Positions 16,802-27,200 of a DNA stretch of 64,000 nucleotides are shown here, piece after piece. The notes under the pieces are model-generated. The model did no database searches. It saw only the letters and a program-made list of their open reading frames with translations, and had not been told where the DNA came from. The translations under genes and the position numbers were made by a program. The DNA is from CBDFKQ01 sp965248855 (GTDB lineage Bacteria; Bacteroidota; Bacteroidia; Cytophagales; 172606-1): contig CBDFKQ010000010.1 of assembly GCA_965248855.1 (NCBI GenBank), positions 62,001-126,000 on the forward strand, in the 5' to 3' direction. Position 1 is the first letter of the stretch; each line of letters begins with the position of its first letter.

Positions 16802-17593
16802 ATGAGATTGCAACTTACTCCTATTGTTAAAACATTATTATTTATAAATATTGGATTTTTTCTGGCTCAGAATTTTGGTTTAGAAGCTTTTCTGATTAAT
16901 AATTTTGCACTGTATTCTTTTTTATCTCCCAATTTTCAGGTTTATCAATTGGTAAGCCACATGTTCCTTCATGGCTCTATTGGTCATTTATTTGGCAATA
17001 TGTTGGGCTTGGTTTTTTTTGCACCTATTTTAGAAAACCTATGGGGTGCTAAAAGATTTTTAATTTTTTATTTTGTTTGTGGTATTGGAGCAGCATTAAT
17101 GCATTCAGGTATTAATTACGTTGAAACGAAAAAAATAACTGAATCTTCGCAAATTTATATAGAACACCCGACTCCTACGGGTTTGGTTATCTTCTTAAAA
17201 AAATATTCTCCCTATGATTATATCGAAAAAATTGAATTTATAAATCAGTATCGGGAAAACCCAACAGAACCTACATATATATCAGAATCAAAAGTAATTA
17301 TTGAAGATGCTTATTTTAGCAGATTAAATATTCCTACAATTGGGGCTTCCGGTGCTATTTTTGGAATATTAATGGCTTTTGCAATGTTATTTCCAAACAC
17401 CGAAATATTAATATATTTTCTTTTTCCTCTCAAAGCAAAATATTTAGTAGCTTTATACGGCGCTTTTGAATTGTACCAAGGCTTCCAACAATCTCCCGGC
17501 GATAGTGTGGCCCATGTAGCTCATTTGGGCGGTATGCTTTTCGCTTTTATTTTAGTAAAATATTGGGGTACAAAGAGAAATAAATTTTATTGA
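16802..17593 (+). CDS. Rhomboid-family intramembrane serine protease (first of a pair)
   Basis: A 263-residue polytopic membrane protein. Rhomboid hallmarks are HMFLHGSIGHLFGNMLGL after the second membrane segment, the serine motif IGASGAIFGILMAFAM near residue 182, and the catalytic histidine in VAHVAHLGGMLFAFI near residue 237. It probably cleaves membrane-anchored substrates. Odd: between the third membrane segment and the GASG segment there is a hydrophilic stretch of about 70 residues (around 105-175), longer than in typical bacterial rhomboids. Its stop is followed within a few bases by a second rhomboid gene. Confidence 0.92.
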   Translation: MRLQLTPIVKTLLFINIGFFLAQNFGLEAFLINNFALYSFLSPNFQVYQLVSHMFLHGSIGHLFGNMLGLVFFAPILENLWGAKRFLIFYFVCGIGAALMHSGINYVETKKITESSQIYIEHPTPTGLVIFLKKYSPYDYIEKIEFINQYRENPTEPTYISESKVIIEDAYFSRLNIPTIGASGAIFGILMAFAMLFPNTEILIYFLFPLKAKYLVALYGAFELYQGFQQSPGDSVAHVAHLGGMLFAFILVKYWGTKRNKFY

Positions 17594-17598
17594 AAATA

Positions 17599-18474
17599 AT
17601 GAGTATCATTAACGATTTTAAATACGCATTTCGCAAACGCAATAATGGATTGATTCAAATCATATTGATAAATGTGATTGTGTTTGTTGTTGTATTGTTG
17701 ATTAATGTTATATTTTCTTTAACATCAAATAAAGGAATCTTTCATTTTATTGGAGATAACTTATCTATTCCGGCAAATTTTAATGAATTCATCTTTAAGC
17801 CGTGGACCCTTATAACGTATTTTTTTACTCATTTCGACCCTTTTCATATTTTATCAAATATGCTTGGTTTATATTGGTTTGGGAAATTAATAGGCGAATA
17901 TTTAGGTAACAGGCATTTGGTAGCCCTTTATTTGTTGGGTGGTATTTTTAGTGGATTATTTTTTTTATTGTTATCCAATTTCATTCCGGCCTTTTATAGT
18001 TCAAACAGTATGATTGGCGCTTCCGGTGCTGTATATGCAGTTGTATTGGGTGCTGCCACTTTAATCCCTGATTATACATTTTTTGTCTTTTTACTCGGCC
18101 CAATAAAAATAAAATACATTGCTGCCTTTTTTATTGTATTAACTTTTTTTGAAATTTCTATCGGTTCAAATTTAGGAGGTAATTTAGCACACTTGGGTGG
18201 GGCATTGTTTGGTTATATTTATATTTCCCGCCTTAAAAAAGGAAATGACTGGTCGTTATTTTTTATAAAAATTTTCGATAATATAAAAAATGTATTTAAG
18301 AAAAAACCAAAAATGAAGGTTACTTATCGAAATCAACAAGGCCCATCAAGTGCACCATCCACCCCATCAGAAGAAGAAATAGATAGGATATTAGATAAAA
18401 TTACAAGATCAGGATATGAAAGTTTATCTAAGGATGAAAAACAAAAATTATTTCATGCCAGCCAAAAAAATTAA
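17599..18474 (+). CDS. Rhomboid-family protein with C-terminal cytoplasmic extension (second of a pair)
   Basis: Start taken at the ATG 17599-17601, five bases after the previous stop; a TTG at 17590 in frame would give three more residues and a four-base overlap. The protein (291 residues) has about six membrane segments, with FDPFHILSNMLGLYWFGKL, serine motif MIGASGAVYAVVLGAA and histidine motif NLAHLGGALFGYIY. The last 90 residues are hydrophilic and end EEEIDRILDKITRSGYESLS, a small helical tail often seen on Bacteroidota rhomboids. Tandem with the preceding gene: probably related by an old duplication and co-transcribed. Confidence 0.92.
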   Translation: MSIINDFKYAFRKRNNGLIQIILINVIVFVVVLLINVIFSLTSNKGIFHFIGDNLSIPANFNEFIFKPWTLITYFFTHFDPFHILSNMLGLYWFGKLIGEYLGNRHLVALYLLGGIFSGLFFLLLSNFIPAFYSSNSMIGASGAVYAVVLGAATLIPDYTFFVFLLGPIKIKYIAAFFIVLTFFEISIGSNLGGNLAHLGGALFGYIYISRLKKGNDWSLFFIKIFDNIKNVFKKKPKMKVTYRNQQGPSSAPSTPSEEEIDRILDKITRSGYESLSKDEKQKLFHASQKN

Positions 18475-18478
18475 ATTT

Positions 18479-19726
18479 TTACAGTTCAATTGCCCTTTTC
18501 AAAAATAATTTCCCTGAAGATTGTTTAACTACACCGTCTGTAGTATTTAATATGATTCTAAAAGTTGTTCCCTTCCCCATTTCCGATTCTTTTACCATTA
18601 TTTTTCCATAATGATAAATTTCTATTATTCTTTTTGCTAAGGTAAGACCTAAACCCCAACCTCTTTTTTTTGTACTAAAACCCGGGTCAAAAACCTGCTT
18701 AAGATTGGCCTTTGAAATTCCTTTACCTGTATCTTTAATATCAATAAGTATAGAATCCGGTTTGAAATTTTGAATTGTTACAGTCAGGCTGCCTATGCCT
18801 CCCATAGCATCGACTGCATTTTTACAAATATTTTCAATTACCCATTCAAACAAATATTTATTTATTTTAACTATTGGGGCTTTAACCGTTTTATTAATAA
18901 ATTCAATTTTAACTTTTGTAGAAATTCTTTTTTGTAAATAATCAAGGATATTATTTAATAACTCATCTACATTTTCTTCTTTAAGTGTGGGAACAGAGCC
19001 AATCAAAGAAAACCGGGCAGTAACCTGTTCAAGCCTTGTTACGTCTTTTTCAATTTCTTTAATAATATCATCATTTTCAAAACGTGGATCAGTTTTAAAA
19101 TATTCTACCCAAGCCATCAAAGCAGAAAGCGGCGTACCTAACTGATGTGCCGTTTCTTTTGCCAAGCCAATCCAAACCCTATTCTGCTCTGCTCTTTTGG
19201 AATAATTAAAGGCCATATAAGTAAGGAAAGCAAAAACAGCAATTACTGTAAGTTGTATAAATGGAAAATATCGCAATTGGGAAAGCATATATGAATTGCG
19301 GTAATAAATAAAACCTTTTATACCGGATTTAATATCATTTAAAATAATAGGTTGATGTTCTTCTTCCATTAGTTTAAGCTCATCATATAAAATATTTTGC
19401 TTTCTATTGGCACTTACATTTTCACTAAATTCAATATTTCTGGAATCCAATATTTTTTTTTTATCATTTACCCATATTGTAGGAATGGTAGTGTTTGATT
19501 GAATCATATCATTTAAAAACAAATCAAGCGTTCCATTTTCATCTTCATTAGACCTGTTTAATAAAAACTGTAATTCTTTTGCATACAATTTTACCTGTGC
19601 ATCTTCTCTTTCAGCAAGTTGCTGTACAATAAAATTTGTATAATATACCGATCCGCTACCAATAAGCATCGCTATTAACACTATAATAAGTTTATATCTG
19701 GACTTATCGGAATACAGATTGATCAT
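18479..19726 (-). CDS. Membrane sensor histidine kinase (orphan)
   Basis: A 415-residue kinase. One N-terminal membrane segment (about 13-32), a variable periplasmic sensor region (33-150), a second membrane segment (about 152-172), then the phosphoacceptor H-box AKETAHQLGTPLSALMAWVE and the ATPase domain with N-box WVIENICKNAVDAMGG, G1 DIKDTGKGIS and G2 RGWGLGLTLAKRII. No response regulator lies beside it, so its partner must be elsewhere. It converges with rhomboid 2 (four-base gap) and follows rpoC on the same strand, separated by the rpoC terminator. Confidence 0.92.
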   Translation of the reverse strand: MINLYSDKSRYKLIIVLIAMLIGSGSVYYTNFIVQQLAEREDAQVKLYAKELQFLLNRSNEDENGTLDLFLNDMIQSNTTIPTIWVNDKKKILDSRNIEFSENVSANRKQNILYDELKLMEEEHQPIILNDIKSGIKGFIYYRNSYMLSQLRYFPFIQLTVIAVFAFLTYMAFNYSKRAEQNRVWIGLAKETAHQLGTPLSALMAWVEYFKTDPRFENDDIIKEIEKDVTRLEQVTARFSLIGSVPTLKEENVDELLNNILDYLQKRISTKVKIEFINKTVKAPIVKINKYLFEWVIENICKNAVDAMGGIGSLTVTIQNFKPDSILIDIKDTGKGISKANLKQVFDPGFSTKKRGWGLGLTLAKRIIEIYHYGKIMVKESEMGKGTTFRIILNTTDGVVKQSSGKLFLKRAIEL

Positions 19727-19772
19727 TAATATTTTGGGTTAATAAAGAGAAAATTAATTAATTTTTTTGCAT

Positions 19773-19803
19773 AAAAAAAGGCGAAGATAAAATCTTCGCC
19801 TTT
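19773..19803 (-). terminator. rpoC intrinsic terminator
   Basis: Stem AAAGGCGAAGAT / ATCTTCGCCTTT with a three-base loop, followed on the minus strand by a T-run. It lies 23 bases after the rpoC stop. Confidence 0.85.
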
Positions 19804-19825
19804 ATATTAATCTTTAATTTTCAAA

Positions 19826-22800
19826 TCAACTTTGAAGTTCCTTTTTACGGGTTTTTTCTTTTGATTTTACAATTGAATCATATTCTTCCTGCGAACCAAC
19901 TATAATATTTTCATATTTACGAAGGCCTGTTCCTGCAGGTATTAAATGACCGACAATTACATTTTCTTTCAATCCAAGTAAGTTATCTTGTTTACCTCTA
20001 ATAGAAGCTTCGCTTAAAACCTTTGTTGTTTCTTGGAATGATGCAGCAGATATAAAGCTTTCTGTTCCTAATGATGCCTGTGTAATACCTTGTAATGTAG
20101 GGGAAGAAACTGCAGGTTCTGCATCTCTTACTTCTACTAAAGCTAAATCGCGACGTTTTAAATTCGAGTTTTCATCTCTTAAGCGACGAGCCGACACAAT
20201 TTGCCCGGGTTTAAGATTTTCTGAATCACCGGAAACCAAAACTACTTTTTTATCGAGTATGTTATCATTTTCAATTCTGAAAACAAATTTATCAATCACC
20301 TGTCCTTCTAAGAAGTTGGTATCACCTGCATTGATGATTTCAACTTTTTGCATCATTTGGCGAACGATTGATTCAATATGTTTATCATTTATCTTCACAC
20401 CTTGAAGACGATAAACTTCCTGAATTTCGTTTACTAAATATTCTTGAACAGCCGTAGGACCTTTGATTGCCAAAATATCTGACGGTGTAATAGCTCCATC
20501 AGATAATGGATAACCTGCTCTTACAAAATCGCCATCCTGAACAAGGATATGTTTGGAAAGAGGAACCATGTAACGTTTTTTAACACCATCGCGAGATTCT
20601 ACATAAATTTCACGATTACCACGTTTAATTGTTCCATAAGAAACCACTCCGTCTATCTCACTTACTACAGCAGGGTTTGATGGGTTACGTGCTTCAAATA
20701 ATTCAGTAACACGAGGAAGACCTCCGGTAATATCACGGGTTTTACCAACAGATCTAGGTATTTTTGCTAAGACCTGTCCTGCTTTAATGTCATTATCAAT
20801 ATCAACAGATAAATGAGCTCCAACAGGTATGTTATATGATTTTCTCTCATCGTTTTTACCAACAACTATAATAGATGGATTTTTTGTTCTGTCTTTTGTA
20901 TCAACAATTACTTTTTCGCGGAAGCCTGTTTGTTCATCAGATTCCTCACGATAAGTAACTCCTTCTTCAATAGATTCAAACTCTATTTTACCATTTAATT
21001 CAGATAAAATAACTGCGTTATATGGATCCCAGAAACATAATTCATCACCTCTTTTCACTTCCTGCCCATCCAATACTCTTAAAAAAGCACCATATGGAAC
21101 GTGATTAGAAATTAAAACCTTGCCATCCTTTTTATCAATAATCTTAATTTCACCTGACCTTCCCATTACAACCATGGATTTATCACCATCATTGTTAGAT
21201 GTAACCAGCGTCCTTAATTCTTCAAATTGAATTAAGCCATCATATTTAGCTTTAATATTTGAATCAACTGCAATGTTTGAAGCAGTACCACCAACGTGGA
21301 AAGTTCTTAAAGTTAACTGTGTACCCGGCTCTCCGATGGATTGTGCGGCAATTACACCAACTGCTTCTCCTCTTTGCACCATTTTTCCACTTGCAAGGTT
21401 TCTTCCATAACATTTTACGCAAACACCTAATCGTGTTTCACAAGTTAGTACAGAACGAATCTCTACAGTTTCAACACCTGTTTCATCTAATTGAGCAGCT
21501 ATTTCTTCAGTTATTTCCTGACCTAAGTTAACTATTAATTCTCCATTAACAGGATTGTATATATCATGTACAGAAACCCTTCCTAATACACGTTCCGATA
21601 ATGGTTCAATTATATCTTCATTATCTTTAAGTGCATTAACCATTAAGCCTCTTAAAGTACCACAATCTTCTTCATTTATGATTACATCTTGAGCAACATC
21701 AACCAAACGACGCGTTAAGTAACCGGCATCGGCAGTTTTCAAAGCGGTATCAGCCAAACCTTTACGAGCACCGTGAGTAGAAATAAAATACTCCAATACA
21801 TCCAAACCTTCTTTAAAGTTTGATAAAATTGGATTTTCAATAATTTCACCTACAGATCCCTGCAAATTCTTTTGTGGTTTTGCCATCAAACCTCTCATTC
21901 CACCTAATTGACGAATTTGTTCACGAGAACCACGTGCTCCGGAGTGCATCATCATATAAATTGAATTGAAACCTTGTTGATCGTTTTCTAATTGCTTCAT
22001 TAAAGTCTCAGTAATTTGAGAGTTTACACGAGTCCAAATATCGATAACAGCATTATAACGCTCATTATCTGTAATTAAGCCCATCATGTAATTATCCCAA
22101 ACTGCATCTACTTCAGTTTTTGCATTTACAACCAATCTGTCCTTAGCTTCAGGGATCATTACATCACCTAATCCAATTGATAAACCTCCTCTAAATGCTG
22201 ATTGAAAACCTAATTCTTTAATATCATCTAAGAAATGTGCTGTACGTGCCATTCCTGAGAATTTAAATACCTGACCAATAATTAATTGTAGCTTCTTTTT
22301 GGTCAACAATTCGTTGATATAACCTACCTCTTCAGGAACAAATTGATTAAAAAGAACACGACCGGCAACTGTTTCTATAATTTTAGTTACCAGTTCACCA
22401 TTTTCCCTTACTTTTGTTCTGACTTTTATATTTGCATGTTTAGAAAGGCGTCTTTCATTAACAGCTATAATAACTTCATCAGCATTATAAAATGTCATTC
22501 CTTCTCCAAGAATTTTATGTTCCGGAGTCGACTTTCTGCCCTTAGTAATATAATACAATCCTAATACCATGTCTTGAGATGGAACTGTAATAGGAGCTCC
22601 ATTGGCAGGATTTAAAATATTATGAGAAGCAATCATTAATAAAGATGCTTCCAAAATTGCTTCATGCCCTAATGGAACGTGAACAGCCATTTGATCACCA
22701 TCGAAATCGGCATTGAATGCAGTACAAACTAATGGATGTAACTGAATAGCTTTTCCTTCAATTAATTTTGGTTGAAAAGCTTGAATACCTAATCTATGTA

Positions 22801-24127
22801 AAGTTGGAGCACGATTCAATAAAACAGGATGTCCTTTTAAAACATTTTCTAGAATATCCCATACTACAGGATCTTTTCTATCAACTATTTTCTTGGCAGA
22901 TTTTACTGTTTTTACAATTCCTCTTTCTATTAATTTCCTAATAATAAAAGGTTTAAATAACTCAGCTGCCATATCTTTTGGCAATCCACACTCATGTAAT
23001 TTCAATTCAGGACCAACAACAATAACCGAACGACCTGAATAATCAACGCGTTTTCCTAATAAGTTTTGACGGAAACGACCTTGTTTCCCTTTCAACATAT
23101 CGGATAAGGATTTCAAAGCCCTGTTTCCATCAGCACGAACTGCATTTACTTTACGTGAGTTATCAAATAAACTATCAACAGCCTCTTGTAACATACGCTT
23201 TTCATTACGTAATATTACTTCAGGAGCTTTAATTTCTATAAGTCTTTTTAAACGATTGTTACGAATAATAACCCTACGATATAAATCATTTAAATCAGAT
23301 GTAGCAAAACGACCACCATCCAATGGAACTAGTGGACGTAATTCCGGTGGAATTACAGGAACCATTCTAATAATCATCCATTGTGGCCTGTTTTCAATAC
23401 GTGTATTTGCATCACGAAAAGCTTCTACAACTTTTAATCGTTTTAAAGCTTCTGCCTTACGTTGCTGAGAAGTATCATTAGCTGCATTATGACGTAATTC
23501 ATAAGATAATTCATCTAATTTCACACGTGATAATAACATTTCTAATGAATCTGCACCCATTTTAGCAATGAATTTATTAGGATCTTCATCAGGCAACATT
23601 TGATTTTCACGAGGAAGCTTGTCTAAAATATCCAGATATTCATCTTCAGTTAAAAAATCCAATTGTTTCAAGCCGTCTTCTTCCTTTACACCGGGTTGAA
23701 TAACTACATATCTTTCATAATATATAATTTGATCAAGCTTTTTTGTTGGCATCCCCAATAGGTAACCAATCTTATTAGGTAAAGAGCGGAAATACCAAAT
23801 ATGAGCTACAGGAACAACAAGTTCAATATGGCCCATTCTTTCTCTACGAACTTTCTTTTCTGTTACTTCAACCCCACATCTATCGCAAATTATCCCTTTG
23901 TAACGAATTCTTTTATATTTACCACAATGACATTCCCAATCTTTAACCGGACCAAAAATTCTTTCACAAAATAAACCTCCCATTTCCGGTTTATATGTTC
24001 TATAATTAATTGTTTCCGGTTGTGTAACTTCACCATAAGAACTATCTAAGATAGATTGAGGTGAGGCCAGACTAATAATAACTTTGGAGAAGTCAGGATT
24101 CAATTTTCTATTTTTTCTGAATGCCAT
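19826..24127 (-). CDS. rpoC: DNA-directed RNA polymerase subunit beta'
   Basis: A 1433-residue catalytic subunit. The N-terminal zinc-binding motif runs CHCGKYKRIRYKG then CDRCG near residue 67. The active-site Mg2+ motif NADFDGDQMAVH lies near residue 472, with three Asp. The trigger-loop/bridge-helix region GLADTALKTADAGYLTRRLV and the second zinc cluster (CETRLGVCVKCYGRN) are present. The C-terminal tail is Lys/Glu-rich. It lies 109 bases after rpoB on the same strand; I see no promoter between them, so rpoBC form one transcript ending at the terminator at 19.8 kb. Confidence 0.98.
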   Translation of the reverse strand: MAFRKNRKLNPDFSKVIISLASPQSILDSSYGEVTQPETINYRTYKPEMGGLFCERIFGPVKDWECHCGKYKRIRYKGIICDRCGVEVTEKKVRRERMGHIELVVPVAHIWYFRSLPNKIGYLLGMPTKKLDQIIYYERYVVIQPGVKEEDGLKQLDFLTEDEYLDILDKLPRENQMLPDEDPNKFIAKMGADSLEMLLSRVKLDELSYELRHNAANDTSQQRKAEALKRLKVVEAFRDANTRIENRPQWMIIRMVPVIPPELRPLVPLDGGRFATSDLNDLYRRVIIRNNRLKRLIEIKAPEVILRNEKRMLQEAVDSLFDNSRKVNAVRADGNRALKSLSDMLKGKQGRFRQNLLGKRVDYSGRSVIVVGPELKLHECGLPKDMAAELFKPFIIRKLIERGIVKTVKSAKKIVDRKDPVVWDILENVLKGHPVLLNRAPTLHRLGIQAFQPKLIEGKAIQLHPLVCTAFNADFDGDQMAVHVPLGHEAILEASLLMIASHNILNPANGAPITVPSQDMVLGLYYITKGRKSTPEHKILGEGMTFYNADEVIIAVNERRLSKHANIKVRTKVRENGELVTKIIETVAGRVLFNQFVPEEVGYINELLTKKKLQLIIGQVFKFSGMARTAHFLDDIKELGFQSAFRGGLSIGLGDVMIPEAKDRLVVNAKTEVDAVWDNYMMGLITDNERYNAVIDIWTRVNSQITETLMKQLENDQQGFNSIYMMMHSGARGSREQIRQLGGMRGLMAKPQKNLQGSVGEIIENPILSNFKEGLDVLEYFISTHGARKGLADTALKTADAGYLTRRLVDVAQDVIINEEDCGTLRGLMVNALKDNEDIIEPLSERVLGRVSVHDIYNPVNGELIVNLGQEITEEIAAQLDETGVETVEIRSVLTCETRLGVCVKCYGRNLASGKMVQRGEAVGVIAAQSIGEPGTQLTLRTFHVGGTASNIAVDSNIKAKYDGLIQFEELRTLVTSNNDGDKSMVVMGRSGEIKIIDKKDGKVLISNHVPYGAFLRVLDGQEVKRGDELCFWDPYNAVILSELNGKIEFESIEEGVTYREESDEQTGFREKVIVDTKDRTKNPSIIVVGKNDERKSYNIPVGAHLSVDIDNDIKAGQVLAKIPRSVGKTRDITGGLPRVTELFEARNPSNPAVVSEIDGVVSYGTIKRGNREIYVESRDGVKKRYMVPLSKHILVQDGDFVRAGYPLSDGAITPSDILAIKGPTAVQEYLVNEIQEVYRLQGVKINDKHIESIVRQMMQKVEIINAGDTNFLEGQVIDKFVFRIENDNILDKKVVLVSGDSENLKPGQIVSARRLRDENSNLKRRDLALVEVRDAEPAVSSPTLQGITQASLGTESFISAASFQETTKVLSEASIRGKQDNLLGLKENVIVGHLIPAGTGLRKYENIIVGSQEEYDSIVKSKEKTRKKELQS

Positions 24128-24236
24128 AGTTAATGTGCCTATAAGTTAAATGCAATAATGCTTTTTTTATTTTAACTGTTAATTTCGAAAATGATATAAG
24201 CAAAATATTTCTTTTAATCTGCTTATATCATTTAAT

Positions 24237-27200
24237 TTACTCTAATGTTATTTCTAAAGCCAAACCTCTTAGCTCATGAACTAATACGTTGAATGATTCA
24301 GGAATATTAGGTTTCGGCATATTTTCTCCTTTTACAATGGCTTCATATGCTTTCGCTCTTCCAACAACGTCATCAGATTTAACAGTAAGGATTTCTTGCA
24401 GAACATTTGCAGCACCGAATGCTTCTAATGCCCACACTTCCATTTCTCCAAAACGCTGACCACCAAATTGAGCTTTACCACCTAAAGGTTGTTGTGTAAT
24501 TAAAGAATAAGGTCCGATAGAACGAGCATGCATCTTATCATCAACTAGGTGACCAAGTTTAAGCATATATATAACTCCGACGGTTACAGGTTGATCAAAT
24601 CGATCTCCGGACAAACCATCAAATAAATATGTTCTACCAAACACAGGTAATCCTGCATCCTTAAGTTCTTTTGAAACTTGTTCTTCAGTAGCACCATCAA
24701 AAATTGGAGTAGCATATTTTTTACCCATTTTTAATCCTGCCCAGCCTAAAACTGTTTCATAGATTTGTCCTAAATTCATACGAGATGGTACACCTAATGG
24801 ATTTAAAACTATATCCATTGTGCTTCCGTCTTCTAAGAAGGGCATATCTTCATCACGAACTATCCTTGCAACAACACCTTTATTTCCATGTCGCCCTGCC
24901 ATTTTATCACCCACCTTAAGTTTACGTTTTTTAGCAACATAAACTTTAGCAAGTTTTACTATACCGGCTGGAAGTTCATCACCAACTTCCAGAGTAAACC
25001 TATCTCTTTTAAAGCGACCTGAAATTTCATTTCTGGCTTTCAAGAAATTTTTGATCATAAATACTAAAAGCTTATTTATTTTTTGATCATCTGTCCAGTT
25101 ATCTAATACCACATCTGATATTAAATTAACTTCTTCTTGAACATTATAGGTACTTTCATCTCTATAAGGATTTTTATCAGGGAATAAATTTTCTCCGACA
25201 TTTTTCTTATTAAATTTAACCCCTTTAGATATTAGCTCATCGCCAAATTTATGTTTTACACCATTGCTGGTTTTTCCATCTAATAAATCAGAAAGTTTTT
25301 CAACAATTCTCGAACGTAAGGCAACTAATTCCTGACTATATTTTTTCATCAAGACAGTAACATCCTTCTTCGCCTTCTCTCTTACTTCCTTTTCTTTTTT
25401 AGGTCTTGAAAATATCTTTGTATCAATTACAACGCCCTTCATTGATGGGGGTGCCTTCATTGATGCATCTTTGACATCTCCTGCTTTATCACCAAAAATC
25501 GCTCTTAAAAGTTTCTCTTCCGGTGTAGGATCAGTTTCTCCTTTAGGAGTAATTTTACCAATCAGAATGTCACCTTCTTTTACGTCTGCACCAACTCTAA
25601 TAACACCGTTTTCATCAAGGTTTCTAACAGTTTCTTCGCTTACGTTTGGAATTTCAGAAGTTAACTCTTCTTCCCCTCTTTTGGTATCTCTAACTTCCAA
25701 TTCAAATTCTTCAATATGAATAGAAGTAAATATATCATCGCGTACCACCCTTTCAGAGATAACAATAGCATCTTCAAAATTATATCCTTGCCATGGCATG
25801 AAAGCAACTTTCAAATTACGACCTAATGCCAATTCACCATTTTGAGTAGCATATCCCTCGCAAAGTGGCTGACCTTTTATAATTTTTTGACCTTTAAAAA
25901 CAATAGGTTTTAAATTAACGCAAGTATCTTGGTTAGTACGTCTGAATTTAGTAAGATGATAAGTTCTGGTATCATCTTCAAAACTTACTAAACGTTGATC
26001 ATCAGTAAGATCATATCTTAAAGTAATTTTTTTAGCATCAACATATTCAACAGTTCCGTTTTCCTCAGCTACAATTAATGCACGAGAATCAAGAGCAACC
26101 CTCTTTTCTAAACCTGTTCCTACAATTGGTGATTCAGGTCGCATTAAAGGAACTGCCTGACGTTGCATATTTGAACCCATCAAGGCACGGTTAGCATCAT
26201 CATGCTCTAAGAAAGGAATTAAAGATGCTGCTACAGATACAATCTGATTAGGAGCAACATCCATATAAGTTAATTGCGTTGGTTCAACAACCGGAAAATC
26301 CCCTTCAAAACGTGCTTTAACTTTATCGGAAACTATTTTTCCTGATTTATGATCTATTGAGGCATTTGCCTGAGCTATATAATGTGTATCCTCTTCCTCT
26401 GCAGTTAAATAAATAACAGCTTGTTCGCTTATTTCACCACTTTCAACCTTACGATATGGAGTTTCAATAAAACCCATTCCATTTACTTTTGCATGAACGC
26501 AAAGAGATGAAATCAAACCAATATTAGGTCCTTCTGGTGTTTCGATAGTACATAAGCGACCATAATGAGTATAATGAACGTCACGTACTTCAAATCCGGC
26601 TCTTTCTCTTGATAAACCACCGGGCCCCAGAGCAGACATACGCCTTTTGTGCGTAATTTCTGCTAACGGGTTTGTTTGATCCATAAATTGAGAAAGTTGA
26701 TTAGTTCCAAAGAAGGAATTAATTACAGACGATAATGTACGGGCATTTATTAAATCAACAGGTTTAAAATCTTCATTGTCGCGAACATTCATTCTTTCTT
26801 TAATGGTACGCGCCATACGAGCTAATCCAACTCCAAACTGGGCATATAACTGCTCTCCAACTGTTCTAACACGCCTGTTGCTTAAGTGATCTATATCATC
26901 CACTAACGCTTTTGAGTTTATTAACCCTATTAGATATTTAACAATTTGAACAATATCTTCAGTTGTTAATACCCTGGTATCCATGGTGATATCCAGCAAT
27001 AATTTTTTATTTATTCTATAACGACCTACTTCACCTAAATCATAACGTTTATCACTAAAGAATAAACTATGTATAATATCACGTGCAGTTTGTTCATCAG
27101 GTGCTTCTGTATTCCTTAATTGACGATAAATCGTTTCAACTGCTTCTTTTTCTGAATTTGAAGTATCTTTTTGAAGAGTATTATATATGATAGTAAAATC

